Source: Gerris lacustris
Lineage: Eukaryota > Arthropoda > Insecta > Hemiptera > Gerridae
Reading direction: 5' to 3'
Assembly (NCBI GenBank): GCA_951217055.1
Contig: OX578281.1
Location: forward strand, 27,762,101-27,826,100
DNA length: 64,000 bases
The stretch's first letter is position 1; each line of letters begins with the position of its first letter. The translations under genes were made by a program, and so were the position numbers. The notes below the pieces were generated by a model that did not search any database, was not told where the DNA came from, and saw nothing but the letters and a program-made list of their open reading frames with translations. Shown piece by piece: positions 45,664 to 57,385 of the stretch.

Positions 45664-46312
45664 TGCTTCCGAGCTTGCCAAAGGTAACAGTAGCAAAAAA
45701 TATCAAATGTTCCCAAGGTAAAATATTCGACCTGAAGAAAACCTTCTTCTGCCATAATTTGCCCACTGTTAGTCCCATATTAATTTTAACCTTTGCGACC
45801 ATTGGTTTCTCTTCCATATGCCCAAGAACGTTTGTTTTTATTAACATGCGAATCTTTAATAGTTTTTATCAGATTATTCACTAAATTTGGACGGTTTATC
45901 GAAAATAGCTAACAGATAGTGCCACGTTAATTTCAACCTGCAGCGCCGAGAGCATTTGATCTTTTAATCATGTCTCTTCCACATGCGCACAAACATACAT
46001 TTATTTACACCTATACCTTTAAATGTACTCATTTTTATAAAATTTGGTTGCTTTGTCGAAAGTTGGCCGCAGATAATTAGTCAAGGGGCTACTTTTGTAG
46101 ATAGCCCTAAATTAATTACACCCGACTGCGCTCTTTACATTTTCTTAAATTGATACTTTAAATTCATGTAAAATATCTAAATAATTTTGACAGATTTAAA
46201 AAAACGGGAAATGAAATAAATTTGTCAATAGTAGGTTGTAAAAGCATAAAATCATTGAAGTATACAAAATAGGATATGAGGAAACTATGTGCCACTTTAA
46301 TTTGAAGACTAT
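45664..46312 (+). repeat. R550 copy (plus) of an inverted pair
   Basis: TTCCGAGCTTGCCAAAGGTA start, CATGCGCACAAACATACATT middle, and an end near AGGAAACTATGTGCCAC. It faces a minus copy at 46330-46720. Confidence 0.65.
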
Positions 46313-46329
46313 TTTACATGAAATTGAAG

Positions 46330-46720
46330 TAACCGAGTACTTTTGATGTTGTAGAAGAAGATAAATGTATGTTTGTGCGCATGTGGTAGAGAAAGAAAAA
46401 ATGGGTGCAGAAGGTTAAAACTTATATAACGGACCAACAATAACTACCCCATATCTCACTGTTATTAATTCTGTTCTTGAATTATTTCTTTTTCTTGTAT
46501 TCTTTCTAAGGTGTTGTATTAGGAGGAGTGGTATTTACAACTCATAACCCTATTGATTGTTCTTCGTCTCCTATTGACTTTTCCCATCGTGGCTAATTAT
46601 GACCCGCCGTCCAAATTTCATAAAAATCGGACGTGTAGTTTTTACAACATGTTGGTTCGCAAAATTGAGTGACAGACAGACACGGAAACAAAAATGTCTC
46701 CTTATCTATAATATACTCCA
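46330..46720 (-). repeat. R550 copy (minus) of an inverted pair
   Basis: Minus orientation, with an unrelated insert of about 160 bp (about 46441-46598). The fragments carry ATGTTGGTTCGCAAAATTG and GACAGACACGG. Confidence 0.6.
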
Positions 46721-46986
46721 TATCAAATGTTCGTTCTTCGGAAAAATCGCACATCTTATAAAATATTTTTAATATAAATATTTTGAATAATCTGATTGAG
46801 ACATGATTGAAGGCCATTTATTATATATTATATTATATTTATTTATTTATATTTAAAAGGCTTATTTATTTATGTAGGAATAGGAATGAAAAGAAATAAA
46901 CACAATTGTATATGTATCATGAAATTCAGGTGATTCATGTTTTGCATTGAGTACGTTTAATATTTTGAAATTTGTACGTTCAACGT

Positions 46987-47157
46987 CTAGCTGACAGCAA
47001 TACCGGTGACACTATTGATCCATTTCAAGTAGTAGGCTACGTTGGCGTAGGCAACAGGGTTGTTTGATGAGCAGTTTCCTACTCCCCAGGACACTGCACC
47101 TACAACGACTGGCTTCCCATCTGTACCGTTCACTGTAAGAGGACCACCACTATCTCC
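46987..47157 (-). CDS. Gene B last coding exon
   Basis: 171 bp, phase 0, TAG stop at 46987-46989. It starts with GDSGGP (Ser221) and contains SWGVGNC and NPVAY. Confidence 0.93.
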   Translation of the reverse strand, partial: GDSGGPLTVNGTDGKPVVVGAVSWGVGNCSSNNPVAYANVAYYLKWINSVTGIAVS

Positions 47158-50100
47158 CTGTAACAGTGTAAACATTACGTAAGGTTATTTAAACAAGAGA
47201 AATTGGAAAATAATAAGAACAATTCATTGTGTCAAGGAGCGAGATTGAAAGGGAAAATTATTTGCAGGAAAACAATATAAGGAAGTGATTATAGCATCAA
47301 GAACAAGAAAAAGATCGGATGATCGAAATTAATAAAATTAAGCAAAGAAATACAAACAGATAAATAAATTCATAATTAGGATGATGAGAAGAAATTAAAG
47401 TGAGCAGAAAAATGATAACATAGAAGATAATGAAAAAGAAATCAACGTGAGGAGGGAAAGAAAAAGAAGTCGAAGATGATGATGAGAAACTAAAAGAGCA
47501 GGAAACAAAATTAAGATTAGTAAGCAGGGTAATTAGGTGGGGTTAGAGATATTATATGTAGTCTGTAAAGTGTAACTGGGAAGACAAGGCTTGAATTTTT
47601 TGAGAAGCAGTGAAGACCTTAACTCTGAATACATACTAATTTCTCACTGTGTGATTACTCTGTCATGTCTTACGAAAAAGTTAGGAGTACTATCACTATC
47701 ATGGCATAGAGTACAACTTGCGGCAGCCGCATTTTTTTTTTTTTTTTTAATCTATTTATGATTATCGCCTACTACATTATTTGTTTTCTATGGTACATGG
47801 AAAACAGATCTCGCAGACAACGAATGCGGTAAGTTGCTTTATGAATACACAATTATTTTTGTTTACTATAAATACACTGAAAGCCTTCACCCTATACTGC
47901 ACGTGGGGCTAGGAATCAGCGGCTGTGTTTCCTATTATACATATAATTTAGACCATGCGATTAAATGAAAAGTCTAAGTAGTTTCGTTTAGCCTTTATAG
48001 AAACGAATCAGGACTAATTTTATATATAATTCATTCCAATATTCACATGACAAGGTCTGACGTTGACAACTCTCTTATTAAAACAAATCATTCTGTTAGT
48101 AACAGTGTTATACTTACATGACAAGGTCCGGCGTACACAACTCTCTTATCAGTACAAATCATTCCGTCAGTAACAGTGTTGACATTCTTGTAATAGGTGA
48201 CACACTGGCTATGTGCGTATACGTTGATAGTCCTGTACTGCAGGATCTGGTGGATTCCTTGCTCAGCTAAAACCATGAAGTAAGAATTATAACTATATTC
48301 TTGATTTTCAAAGATTATACATTATATTAATATTGTAGCAAAGGGTTTAGAAAAACCTCGATCGTTATGGCAATGAACAATTCCAGCCGTATATAAATAA
48401 ATGTTGAGGACTAGGGTTCGACCCCATGTCTTAGCACATTTATTTACATAGATGGCACCGCATTTGCTTCGGTGGTACTTTGGTGTCCTTCACGAGCGTG
48501 TAGGAGAGCATTTGGCTCTCCTATCTATAAAGTTAATCAGCATCGGGGGACACAACTTGGATGGTGACCACATATCTGGGTTCAATTCCCAGACCGAGCC
48601 CCCTTCCCAAAATTGCCATATGAACAGTGGCGTAGGAATTCATTTTTGACGGGGGTGGCTCGGCTCCTCCGCTAAAGGGGGGGGGGGGCCCCCCACCCCC
48701 TCTCTATAGAAGGGGGGTCCGGGGGTCCCCCCCCGGGAAAATTTTGGAAAATAAACTTTCAAAAACAGCATTTTAAGCAGTTGTAGACATATTTTAGAGC
48801 AGTTCTAATATTCGTAGGTTTCGACTTTTTAGAGAACAAATTTAAATAAGTATTTCGTCTTTTTCTCATGATGTCTATCAAAATTTAATAAATGTATAAG
48901 AATAAATTGTATACACTGTTTAAAAAGTAAAAATTAGATTTTATGCACTATTTGAAAGTATGAAAATAAATAAATTGAGATTGAGGTAAAGTGAATGGAG
49001 TCAAAAACAATTTACCATTCTCAGTTTGACACGATTCGCGAGAGAGCTAGGACCTGACTAAAGAATCAAAAAAGGCCGGGTAAAGACGACAGAGAAGAGA
49101 AGTCTCCTTATCTAGCTAAAATTCATAGTTGATAATGTCTAAAAGAATAAGGGTGGTTCAACCCCCTACTACGACCGTGGTTGTTTTTTGATAAACGGGG
49201 TTTGAGCCGCGCTTCTGAAACTACTGATAGCAAGTTGACAAAAATCAGTCTGATAAATCGAACGAAACTTCCTTGTCATCAACGACAGAGCAGGTGCTAT
49301 TTATTATGATTGACTCAGTTCATCACGTCATTTAGATTTTATTTAGTTTAGTGTTGGTGAGAAATAGAAGTCATGATAACTCTTTGTGATGTGCCGACTG
49401 CCGACTTGTTGGCTTTACTAGCCGCCCTTATCTTCCTATTTAAACCCACCCGTCGGTACTTCAAATAAATTAAATGTTTATAATATATACCATTTTATTA
49501 ATGTTAAAAACATTTATTTGAAATAAAATATAAAGGTATTATTTTCCAAATCATTCAACAAAATTTTAAGCATGTACTAATTTTTATTTTATTTGTAATT
49601 TTTTTGCCCCTTCAAATCTGACGGGGGGGGGCTCGAGCCCGATAGCCCCCCCCGTTCCTACGCCACTGCATATGAATGGGTAGTGGTGGTGACTAACTGG
49701 TTTCACATGCTGACGGAGTGACATACTGACCCTGTGCATCCATTACATCTATAGTCTTATAAGCCCTTAGGCACAGGATACCACAGATGAGCAATCAGGA
49801 ATCTGTAGTACCTACTTCCCTTAAAAATGATTTAGGGTAATAACTTACTATCTTGTGTTTGTCCCCAGCCAGAAGCAGTAACCCTTTGGTTGTCAAATGT
49901 TGCAGAATTAGCTTGAGCCATCTTCGGCAGCTTTATGGTGCCCACATATTCTAAAAACAATAGTAAGGATATTAATAAATTTTTGTTTATAAGCTGAAAT
50001 CACATTCTTACTCAACTGAAAAATGACATTTATTATGTCTTATAAATCAAGGAACATTTATGGTTTCGTGTCTGTTAGTCCGTCAACATTTTTGCGAACT

Positions 50101-52791
50101 ACCATATCTTAATAACTATTCGTCCGAATATAATCGTTGGTTGCAATTAGCCCAATGTTTCCGAATTACAATTAGCTTTCTTCGTCAAATACATTATCTT
50201 TCACATGCTCTCAGTCTCTGTTTTATTGAAGCTTGGTACCAACATACCAGGCAACAAAGTGTTGGCAACATGTTGGCGTTGAAGTTGCTGTCATGTATTC
50301 CATCAACAAGTCACAAGCTGATAGATACTCTTCAATGTCCGTTTTCGGGTCTTGGGACAAGAACAAGCAGAAGATTTTATTAAGAGTGATTAATCTTTGA
50401 AAATTGAATTGTTTTGGAATTTACGCATATAGGCTACTCCATCTCTGGACGAATTGTATAATATGCTTACTAAATTAAATCACATGTTCAGTTAATTTAA
50501 GGTTTAATTACTTACGGCTAGTTTGAACCATGCTGGGTAGTTTAAGAAGAGCTAAGTCGTTCTGGTAGTTATTAGGATTGTACTGAGGGTGAATTTTGTG
50601 GTTCGGCTTCGTTACAGTGTACTGAGTGACTCCCGTACCATCAGCCGTGTTCACTAAGCCAACGTACACTGTAGTTACGTTTACTCTGCAGACAAAAAAC
50701 AAATTACTAACTATTGTGGTTAGTTTATCAAATAGATTAAATAAAAGAAAACATCGATCAGATAAATCTAACCAAACTTTCTCATTGATTCATTGTTTCC
50801 GAGCTTTGGTAAGCTCAGAGGTCTCTTAGGTCGGAGCTTTTAGGTCCCATGTCTGTCTGTCTTCGTCTGTCTAACATTTTTGAGAACCAACACATTTTAA
50901 AAATTACACGTCTAAATTTAATGACATTTGGGTGGTAGTTTCCAATAGTTGCTCCATAGAAGTTTCAACCCTCTACGCATTCCATATGCCCACAAAGTTT
51001 TTTTTTTTATTAAAAACTATATCTTTAAAAGTTCTCATCTAATTTTTATTTTTTTTTTTTTTCTAGATATTTGGATGGTTTTTTTTAATGTAGCCCACAA
51101 ATGATCTCATAATAATTTCAGCCATCTACGCTCATTAAATTTTGCTAAATTTATATTTTATTCGTGTAAAAAGTCAAAACAATTTTGACAGATCTTAAAA
51201 ATGGAGGCGAAAATTAAATGCAATAGAGATTAGGCTGGGCGCACATTAAGACACAGGCGACACAGGGCAAGGCAGCTCAGAGCAGGACAGTTAAGAAATA
51301 TACAAGACCACGCAAATTGAGACGCAGAGCAAGGCAGAGCAGTACTGCGCTTTACGAGGCCTGCTCAACTACCTCGCACGAGCAAAGCGTTTCATACAGT
51401 TTCTGCGTCAGATCCACAAGTGAGGGGCAGTACTGCACTGCACTGCCCTGCTCTGCGCCTCCATTCGCGTCTCAAGACTCGTATATTTCTGTAATTCACA
51501 AAAACCTGTCCTGCTCTGTGCTCCCCAGCCCTGTGTCACCTGCGTCTTAATGTGCGCCAGATTCGTGTCGGTACTTACTGATAAGCGCAGTGAGCAGCTG
51601 TCATGACCCACTGAGTTGAGATAAGGGAACCACCACAGAAAGCAAATCCTCCATCTACTTCGGATTGCTGAATTTGAAGAGTCTGATAAGGGAATTGACC
51701 TCTCACTGCATTGTAACCATTATAGATTTCCTGCTCGATAGCTGAAACGAATTTGTAATAAATGTCTTAAATAACTTTATCTAGATATTCTCTAAGAATT
51801 GAACAATAAATAAATTACCTCCCTTTCATTATTTTTCAGTTTATTTAAAAAAATATGTCATAAAAATTGTCTCCCACAGATGAAATACCTTAATAATTTC
51901 TAACATCTTTACACATTTAATATTGAATATATATAAATCTGACCACAGTGGAAATCAAACAGGTTCAACAACCACAATTTCAATTCTCAGTGGTGTCACG
52001 TTATTTTATATTCTCTGTGTTAGACGATTCTTTCAATCATAAGTCGCGTAGAAGTTACCACACACAAAAATTCTATGAGAGTGCACATAAGATTGATGTT
52101 GTAGGCCGCATTCAGAAACTGGCCAAGTGTTAAACAGTAAAAACAAAAGAACAGTGTTAGTGTTGCTCATGAAAGTAGGAACGTAGTGAGGCTGTGAATT
52201 AAAAAGAGAGCAGACTTGTAGAAAGGCCACAATGTAGATATCACTACTTTGTTAGGCTGTCTTTATTTGGAAGGTGTCTGGAACTTGGGCTTTTTTTCAT
52301 GGTTTTTCAGAGGATATACTATAAGACTTAATTTGATTTACCTGCTCCATTAACTGCTCCCTGCCCTAGCCCGACAATAAGCACCTGAAATAAAAAAAAT
52401 ATATAAAAAAAATGTTAAACACACGTAAGACTAGATTATGATAAGGGTTTTTTATCCGTGTCATCGTCATGTTTTATGGTAAATTTCTACAAATTTAAAT
52501 TTTTTATCAAGGCTATTATGAAATAACCACAATAAGACAATGTAAGGGAAACTAAGAAAGTTGTATATAAATCCACGAAGGCTTGTCGATGAAATGGCTA
52601 AAAATATAATTATTATAATTACAGTAAGCCTACTGATAAGGTTTGGATAATTACGGGTTTATCAAAGTTAAATCATTACGTAATTCAATGACAATTGAAC
52701 AACTAATAAAGCTTCTTTATCGGGTAAATTGAAAAATCCATTGGTGCAAATTGCCTCTAACATCCACTCAACATACACACACTCATTTATA

Positions 52792-52890
<99 letters not shown>

Positions 52891-53128
52891 TCACAATCAC
52901 CTCATATTAACGGCGTCTTGACTTCTACAATGTCGGCCTAGGTGGTTTTCGAGGAGGACAAATTCTTTAGATTATGTCTCATCATCAGATGAGGTTCGTG
53001 TCTTGATGATGAGATATTGTATAGAGGTTTGCTACGGAGATATTATATAATAATATTACAAATAAAGTAAAAAAAAATTAATAAATAAAAACACAACTTA
53101 CAGCTATAAATAATATTGTAGTCTTCAT
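46987..53128 (-). CDS. Gene B: secreted S1A serine protease, 7 coding exons
   Basis: Coding exons are 53128-53102, 52384-52342, 51741-51579, 50685-50516, 49950-49849, 48266-48118 and 47157-46987, with intron phases identical to gene A. The precursor has 274 residues. It has a signal peptide ([14 protein letters not shown] start), a propeptide ending QE28, and a mature start at Ile29 (IYNG). The triad is His74, Asp121 and Ser221. Cysteine pairs 42-58, 168-182 and 191-220 are present. Gly189, Gly216 and Val226 argue against trypsin specificity. The P1 residue of the expected activation site is Glu, not Lys as in gene A, so activation by trypsin would not be expected. It shares gene A's layout but is compact at under 8 kb. 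All frames and splice sites are intact, so it looks functional. Confidence 0.9.
47158..48045 (-). other. Gene B last intron
   Basis: Purine-rich near 47200-47540 like the matching intron of gene A. No repeat boundary seen, apart from a poly(T) run at 47732-47749. Confidence 0.5.
48046..48110 (-). pseudogene. Partial duplicate of exon 7 in the intron
   Basis: The minus strand encodes [21 protein letters not shown], a diverged copy of the last 21 codons of the adjacent exon ([18 protein letters not shown]). The former donor position reads GTGAAT instead of GTAAGT. It is 7 bp downstream of the true donor's intron sequence. Confidence 0.8.
48118..48266 (-). CDS. Gene B exon 7
   Basis: 149 bp, phase 1 in and phase 0 out. 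EQGIHQILQ to YAGPCH, with the same Gly189-Pro190 as gene A. Confidence 0.92.
48370..48470 (+). repeat. tRNA-like repeat fragment shared with gene A
   Basis: B-box-like AGGGTTCGACC and flanks match 2640-2765 in the same intron of gene A. Confidence 0.5.
48470..49800 (+). mobile_element. tRNA-derived SINE, interrupted by a hAT-like element
   Basis: Left piece 48470-48624 has AGTTAATCAGCATCG and the B-box-like GGGTTCAATTCCCAG. The right piece resumes at 49677 with TGGGTAGTGGTGGTGACT. Related to copies at 1088 and 58850. Confidence 0.6.
48625..49668. mobile_element. hAT-like non-autonomous element, 1.04 kb
   Basis: Inverted ends CAGTGGCGTAGGAA and TTCCTACGCCACTG, flanked by the exact 8-bp duplication CATATGAA (48617-48624 and 49669-49676). 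G- and C-runs lie near both ends. No transposase frame. The TIR and duplication length fit the hAT superfamily. Confidence 0.85.
49849..49950 (-). CDS. Gene B exon 6
   Basis: 102 bp, phase 1 in and out. YVGTIKLP to SGWGQTQD. Confidence 0.92.
50000..50230 (+). repeat. R550 fragment
   Basis: ATCAAGGAACATTTATGG, then TTTTTGCGAACTACCATATC, then TTCACATGCTCTC. Plus orientation in a gene B intron. Confidence 0.55.
50516..50685 (-). CDS. Gene B exon 5 (catalytic Asp)
   Basis: 170 bp, phase 2 in (CA|A Gln) and phase 1 out. [10 protein letters not shown] to NDLALLKLP, containing Asp121 and an N-V-T sequon. The preceding intron is only 0.9 kb, against 33.4 kb in gene A. Confidence 0.92.
50798..51225 (+). 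repeat. R550 copy
   Basis: TTTCCGAGCTTTGGTAAGC start, GTCTGTCTGTC, then CATATGCCCACAAAG. Plus orientation. Confidence 0.6.
51233..51560. mobile_element. MITE with 32-bp inverted ends, 328 bp
   Basis: GGCGCACATTAAGACACAGG near 51236 and the inverse of GCGCACATTAAGACGCAGGT at the other end. The GC-rich centre carries AGAGCAGGACAG-type words. The target duplication is not clear. It abuts gene B exon 4 within 20 bp of its donor. Confidence 0.7.
51579..51741 (-). CDS. Gene B exon 4 (catalytic His)
   Basis: 163 bp, phase 1 in and phase 2 out. [11 protein letters not shown] to TAAHCAYQ. Two codons longer than in gene A, in the loop before FCGGS. Confidence 0.93.
51742..52341 (-). other. Gene B intron 3
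   Basis: No recognised repeat. A 61-codon plus-strand frame at 51948-52133 has no family resemblance. Confidence 0.5.
52342..52384 (-). CDS. Gene B exon 3 (signal peptide, second part)
   Basis: 43 bp, phase 0 in and phase 1 out. [14 protein letters not shown]. Confidence 0.88.
52795..52888. repeat. (AT)n microsatellite
   Basis: 94 bp of perfect AT repeats in gene B intron 2. Confidence 0.97.
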
Positions 53129-53152
53129 CGTCCTCCACTAATTTATTACTTC
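53102..53152 (-). CDS. Gene B exon 2 with start codon
   Basis: Acceptor TTTCTAG before 53152, start ATG at 53128, donor GTAAGTTG after 53102. Encodes MKTTILFIA. Confidence 0.88.
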
Positions 53153-53704
53153 CTAGAAATGTATTAATCGAAATATCACATTAAAATTATATTAGGTATT
53201 TTTTATTTATTTTACATCAAGCCTGGATTATTATTTATACAAGACTTAGAATCTGTTTCCCTCAGATTTTAAATTGTAATAAAATAAAAATTGTGGTGTA
53301 CTTTTCTTTTTCGGTTTTTCTTAAAAATAATTTGTTTGACCTTTTGTTGTTGTGGCTTATGGGCTTCCCTAAATTTTTTCTGCGTGTTGTTTATTATGCA
53401 CGAATAGGTGCACGCTAACGACAGACAGATAAAGAGACAAATGCAGAAAATGATAAAATTCTTTAGTTTTTCCTATGGACTCTAGTAATAGGGGTTTCCT
53501 TATCTCTAAACAAATTATTTGTTTGAGTTTTGCCACTGTTGAAACAAGGTTGAGACGTTAAAATCAAAGATTTTAAGCAAAATAGCTGACTCCCTCACTT
53601 TGTACCCTTCAGTCCATGAATTAGCCATTTTCAGGTACAAATCCTTCCATGATTTCTTTTGGGACCAATCCTATCCACTAGTCAACAGTCTGATTTCTCG
53701 TTCC

Positions 53705-54010
53705 ACTTAGGTCTCCGATTTTAAAAATTCCAAGACAGAAATCCGTTTCAGACATCAGGGAACGTTTTTGGTCTCGTGTCTGTCTGTCTGTCTGTCTGTC
53801 TGTCGGTCTGTGTGTCAGCGAATTATGAAACGTGTGACGATAACTTGAGTAAATGTTGACCGATTTTGATGAAATTTGGTAGACATGTTCATTTTACCAA
53901 TGCTCAGGACGAGTTCGTTGGACAACATTATCCGTCCAAGCGTTCAAGCGCAACGCTCGCGTAAACGTGAACTTCAAATTTAAAATTGGAATTTTATGTC
54001 GGGAAAACCA
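53705..54010 (+). repeat. R550 start joined to (GTCT)n dispersed repeat
   Basis: TCAGACATCAGGGAACGTTTT passes into a GTCT run and then the same non-coding segment found inverted at 362-590. It lies in gene B intron 1. Confidence 0.55.
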
Positions 54011-54340
54011 GGCGTGCTCCTCTATTATATCTTATTCCTAAACCATACTTTCCTACACAAGATTCTTTTCCTTTTTCCCCGACATTAACATTGAAATCGC
54101 CCATTATTACCTCTTAGATAACTAGATTATATATATGTATTTTAATTTCCTGATATTATTTTATTTTATCTTTCCATCACACAAAATAAATTTTGTCTCA
54201 ATTCAGTAAGTGCTATCTCTGAATAGTTCCTTACATCATGTCGTTTTTCGGTCACACAGTTTACATTGTATTGCTTATAGCAATAGTGTTGCATCCAAGT
54301 ATTTTATAGGGTTTCTTAGATTACTAAGCATATCCGATAT

Positions 54341-54461
<121 letters not shown>

Positions 54462-54714
54462 TTGAGTTTTAAAATAATAGATAAATAATATTTATAATTA
54501 TAAATTGAATGAATTTTGATACATGTTTTATGACCAAAGAAACCCTTTTAGTAGCTTGCTAGGAAGTACTCGATAGGATTCATCTATTTAATTTGTATAA
54601 AAGATATCAAGATATACAAACTAAAATAAAATAAGTAGGTATAATAAAATAAAATAAAGAAAAAAAATAATACCTAATAATAATAAACTAAAAACAAAAA
54701 GAAATCTCACTTAC

Positions 54715-54762
54715 TATATTCCCAGATTGTAAAGAATGAAGTGAAAACCCGTTGACTTTATA
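54715..54762 (-). promoter_or_regulatory. Gene B TATA box and untranslated exon 1
   Basis: TATAAAG at 54762-54756 on the minus strand, then TTCACTTC, an initiator-like word with its A at 54732, exactly 30 bp on. The exon would end at 54715 before GTAAGTGAG. The agreement with gene A supports this as the core promoter. Confidence 0.7.
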
Positions 54763-55765
54763 CTAAATTATATATAAAACTAATTTTATGTTGCTAATTT
54801 CTTATCACCAAGGACAAAGTTACTTTGATAACAGCATATCTAACCTTAATTTTATATTGCTTAAATATTATTAGGGGGTTAATTTGATTGTATTTTTTTT
54901 TTTTAGCAAAAAAAAAGATTATACATGGTTCATAATTAAGTATTAAGTAATTCCATCAACTATGCATTTAAATTATTAATATATTTCTACGTTTTTACAT
55001 TATTATCAAAATTTGATTTTAGTTTTATCAATTGAATTTTATGATTGTTGTTTTTAAAATTATTAAAGAAATTATAGTAATAATTGCTTTATTGCCATAT
55101 TTTCAAATATAATGATATTGATATTGTGTGGTGTTAAAGAGGAATGTTACTTTATTGTTTACATTCCTTATCTAGTTCTAGACGTCAAGTGGTAATCATA
55201 TTTATTTTTTTTAAAAATGTGTCAATTAGTGTGGCAGATAGGCACATAGCTTCCTATATTATTGGACGACTAGTCACATTAGTATAAATTAAAGTATGTA
55301 TTAGGAAAGTTATCAAATTTATTATGATAATAATAATTACAAACGTCAGGGCACATAAATTTAATCTATATATGCATATAATATTAAAGTTTTGTCTGTA
55401 CATTAATCATATTATAAAATTGTTCCATACTTTTTCATTTTAAAAATTATGAAAACCAAAACCAGTCTTTACTTCTAACCTGAGTTATTAAATTTAATAA
55501 TAAGATATTTGTGAGATTAAATTCAATTTTGCTAATAAATGATTTTATCTACGATTGTTGCGAAATATAAACATTGTACCTTTGTTTAGATGCGTAGAAA
55601 GTGATTCTTTACGTACTTGTATTCTGTACGTACTTGCGCTTCTTCGCGTACTTTGTTCGTTTTGTTTTGCGCATGCGTGTTTCATAATTCTGAAGAATTC
55701 CTCTTTCTTTCCACCCTAGGGCGGTAAAAAAGAAGAATTATTGAACATTAATTTTAGTTAATACA
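54763..55765. other. Intergenic between genes B and C
   Basis: AT-rich with a R550 trace near 55215-55260 (GTGTGGCAGATAGGCACATAGC). No gene seen. Confidence 0.5.
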
Positions 55766-55830
55766 TATGTTATTATCTTTATTAATACGACACATAGTTA
55801 TTAACTATGTTATATTAATAAAGATAACAT
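55766..55830. repeat. Inverted repeat hairpin
   Basis: ATCTTTATTAATA and the inverse TATTAATAAAGAT flank a second, smaller palindrome (ATAGTTATTAACTAT). Confidence 0.75.
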
Positions 55831-55894
55831 TTTAGCAGCTTCATTTTTCTGCCGCAAGTAGATAAAATATTGTATGCAACAAGGCAGCAAAGGA

Positions 55895-55990
55895 AACATT
55901 TCTGCCTCGTTTATTCATTGCCTGCCTCGGTTTCGCCTCGGCAGTCAAATAGGTAAATTACCTGCCTCGGCTTCGCCTCGGCAGTTAATT
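55895..55990. repeat. CTGCCTCGG..CGCCTCGGCAGT tandem duplicate
   Basis: Two copies of about 50 bp containing CTGCCTCGGNTTCGCCTCGG. Locally GC-rich in AT-rich surroundings. Confidence 0.7.
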
Positions 55991-56629
55991 ATCGTGGCCT
56001 GTCCTCGCCTTTTGCTCATAGGCTAATCTAATCACTCGTCAGTAAAATTCCATTTTGCTGCCTAGTTACATAAATAACAATTTTTGCACTCGTAATTAGA
56101 TGTTGGCAACAGATGAAGATATATAATGAGTATTTAGCAACGAGGTTAAAGTTATCTATATGGTTCTGAAAATCCAGTGTTTATCCTTAAATTGCTGCGA
56201 TATAAGTGAAATACATATTATGTGTAAAATGTTGTTTTAACTATAATATTTAAATTGAGAAAACAAACTAAATCAAGTTTGTTGTGTGAAGCCTATGGGA
56301 ATTCAGAGAATAAAATCATCAAAAGAGACAATGGATATGACGATGCAGACTAAATTTTCGAAATTTAGAATAAAATTAAACACTTAAATAAAAGGAATAG
56401 ATAGATATTCAGAAGTTGTTAACTAGTTGGAACATGTCGGCGTGGTCGAAACGTGCCTACACCTAATTAAGAGAGCAAAAAAAATGTTTACCCAGTATTA
56501 CCCACAATAGTATCCACCTACAAGTATATTTAATTTTCTTAGCAGTTTTGGAACCCTTTATTTTCAATGTTGATATAATAAAACATCATGAATCATGATG
56601 ATACACGGATAATCATAATAATCAAATTA

Positions 56630-57030
56630 TTAAAAACTACGTAGACCTATTATTTTTAATGAAATTTCGATGGTAGGCCTTAATTAGCCCATTGTTGGTC
56701 CGATATATGTTTCAACCTTCTGCACCCACTTGTTTCTCTTTCAGCGCACAAATGCACAGTTATTTACATTTATATCTTTAAAAGTACTCAAACAATTTAT
56801 AAGGAATTTGGATGGTTTATCAAATGCTCAGATCAGATTAATTCCAAACATCTTTGCACATTTAATATCACTGAATTCTTACTTTAATTTGTGTAATAAA
56901 ATTAACAATTAAATTAACTAGACAATATTGTCTAGAATATATTAGACAGTTGTAAAAGCATAACATCAATAAAATACGAGATAGGATGCAAGGAAGCTAT
57001 GTGCCACACTAATTGGCAGACTATTTTTAA
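56630..57030 (+). repeat. R550 copy
   Basis: AAAAACTACGTAGACCTATT, TTGTTGGTCCGATAT, then AGGAAGCTATGTGCCACACT. It lacks the first part of the family consensus. Confidence 0.65.
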
Positions 57031-57044
57031 TTTTTTTTTTGTTA

Positions 57045-57385
57045 ATATTTGTATGATGTCAAGGCTTTTTAACGACCTTACAATATAATTTTGCCTATTA
57101 TTGTTTAAAAACAAATTCCGATATTTTTTTTTAAGTAATAAACAGTTACATAATTTTATCGATGTTTCATGCATTGACCTTAATAAACTTAATCCTTAAA
57201 AAAAATACTAGAACTTTATTTATTACACTGTAATTTAAGTATTAATATTTTTTCTAGTTGAATTATAATTATATTTGTGTTAGTGCGTTGTTTTAAATTG
57301 TTAGACATTAAAAGCTTTTGAATTGTTAGATAATCTAATTGGAATGGAATTTTTTTTGGATTATCTCCAAAATTATAATTATTGG
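57045..57385 (+). repeat. Diverged direct repeat, copy 1
   Basis: Shares TATTACACTGTAATTTAAGTATTAAT-like, AAAGCTTTTGAATTGTTAGATAATCTAATTG-like and flanking words with 58085-58420 in the same order. Confidence 0.65.
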
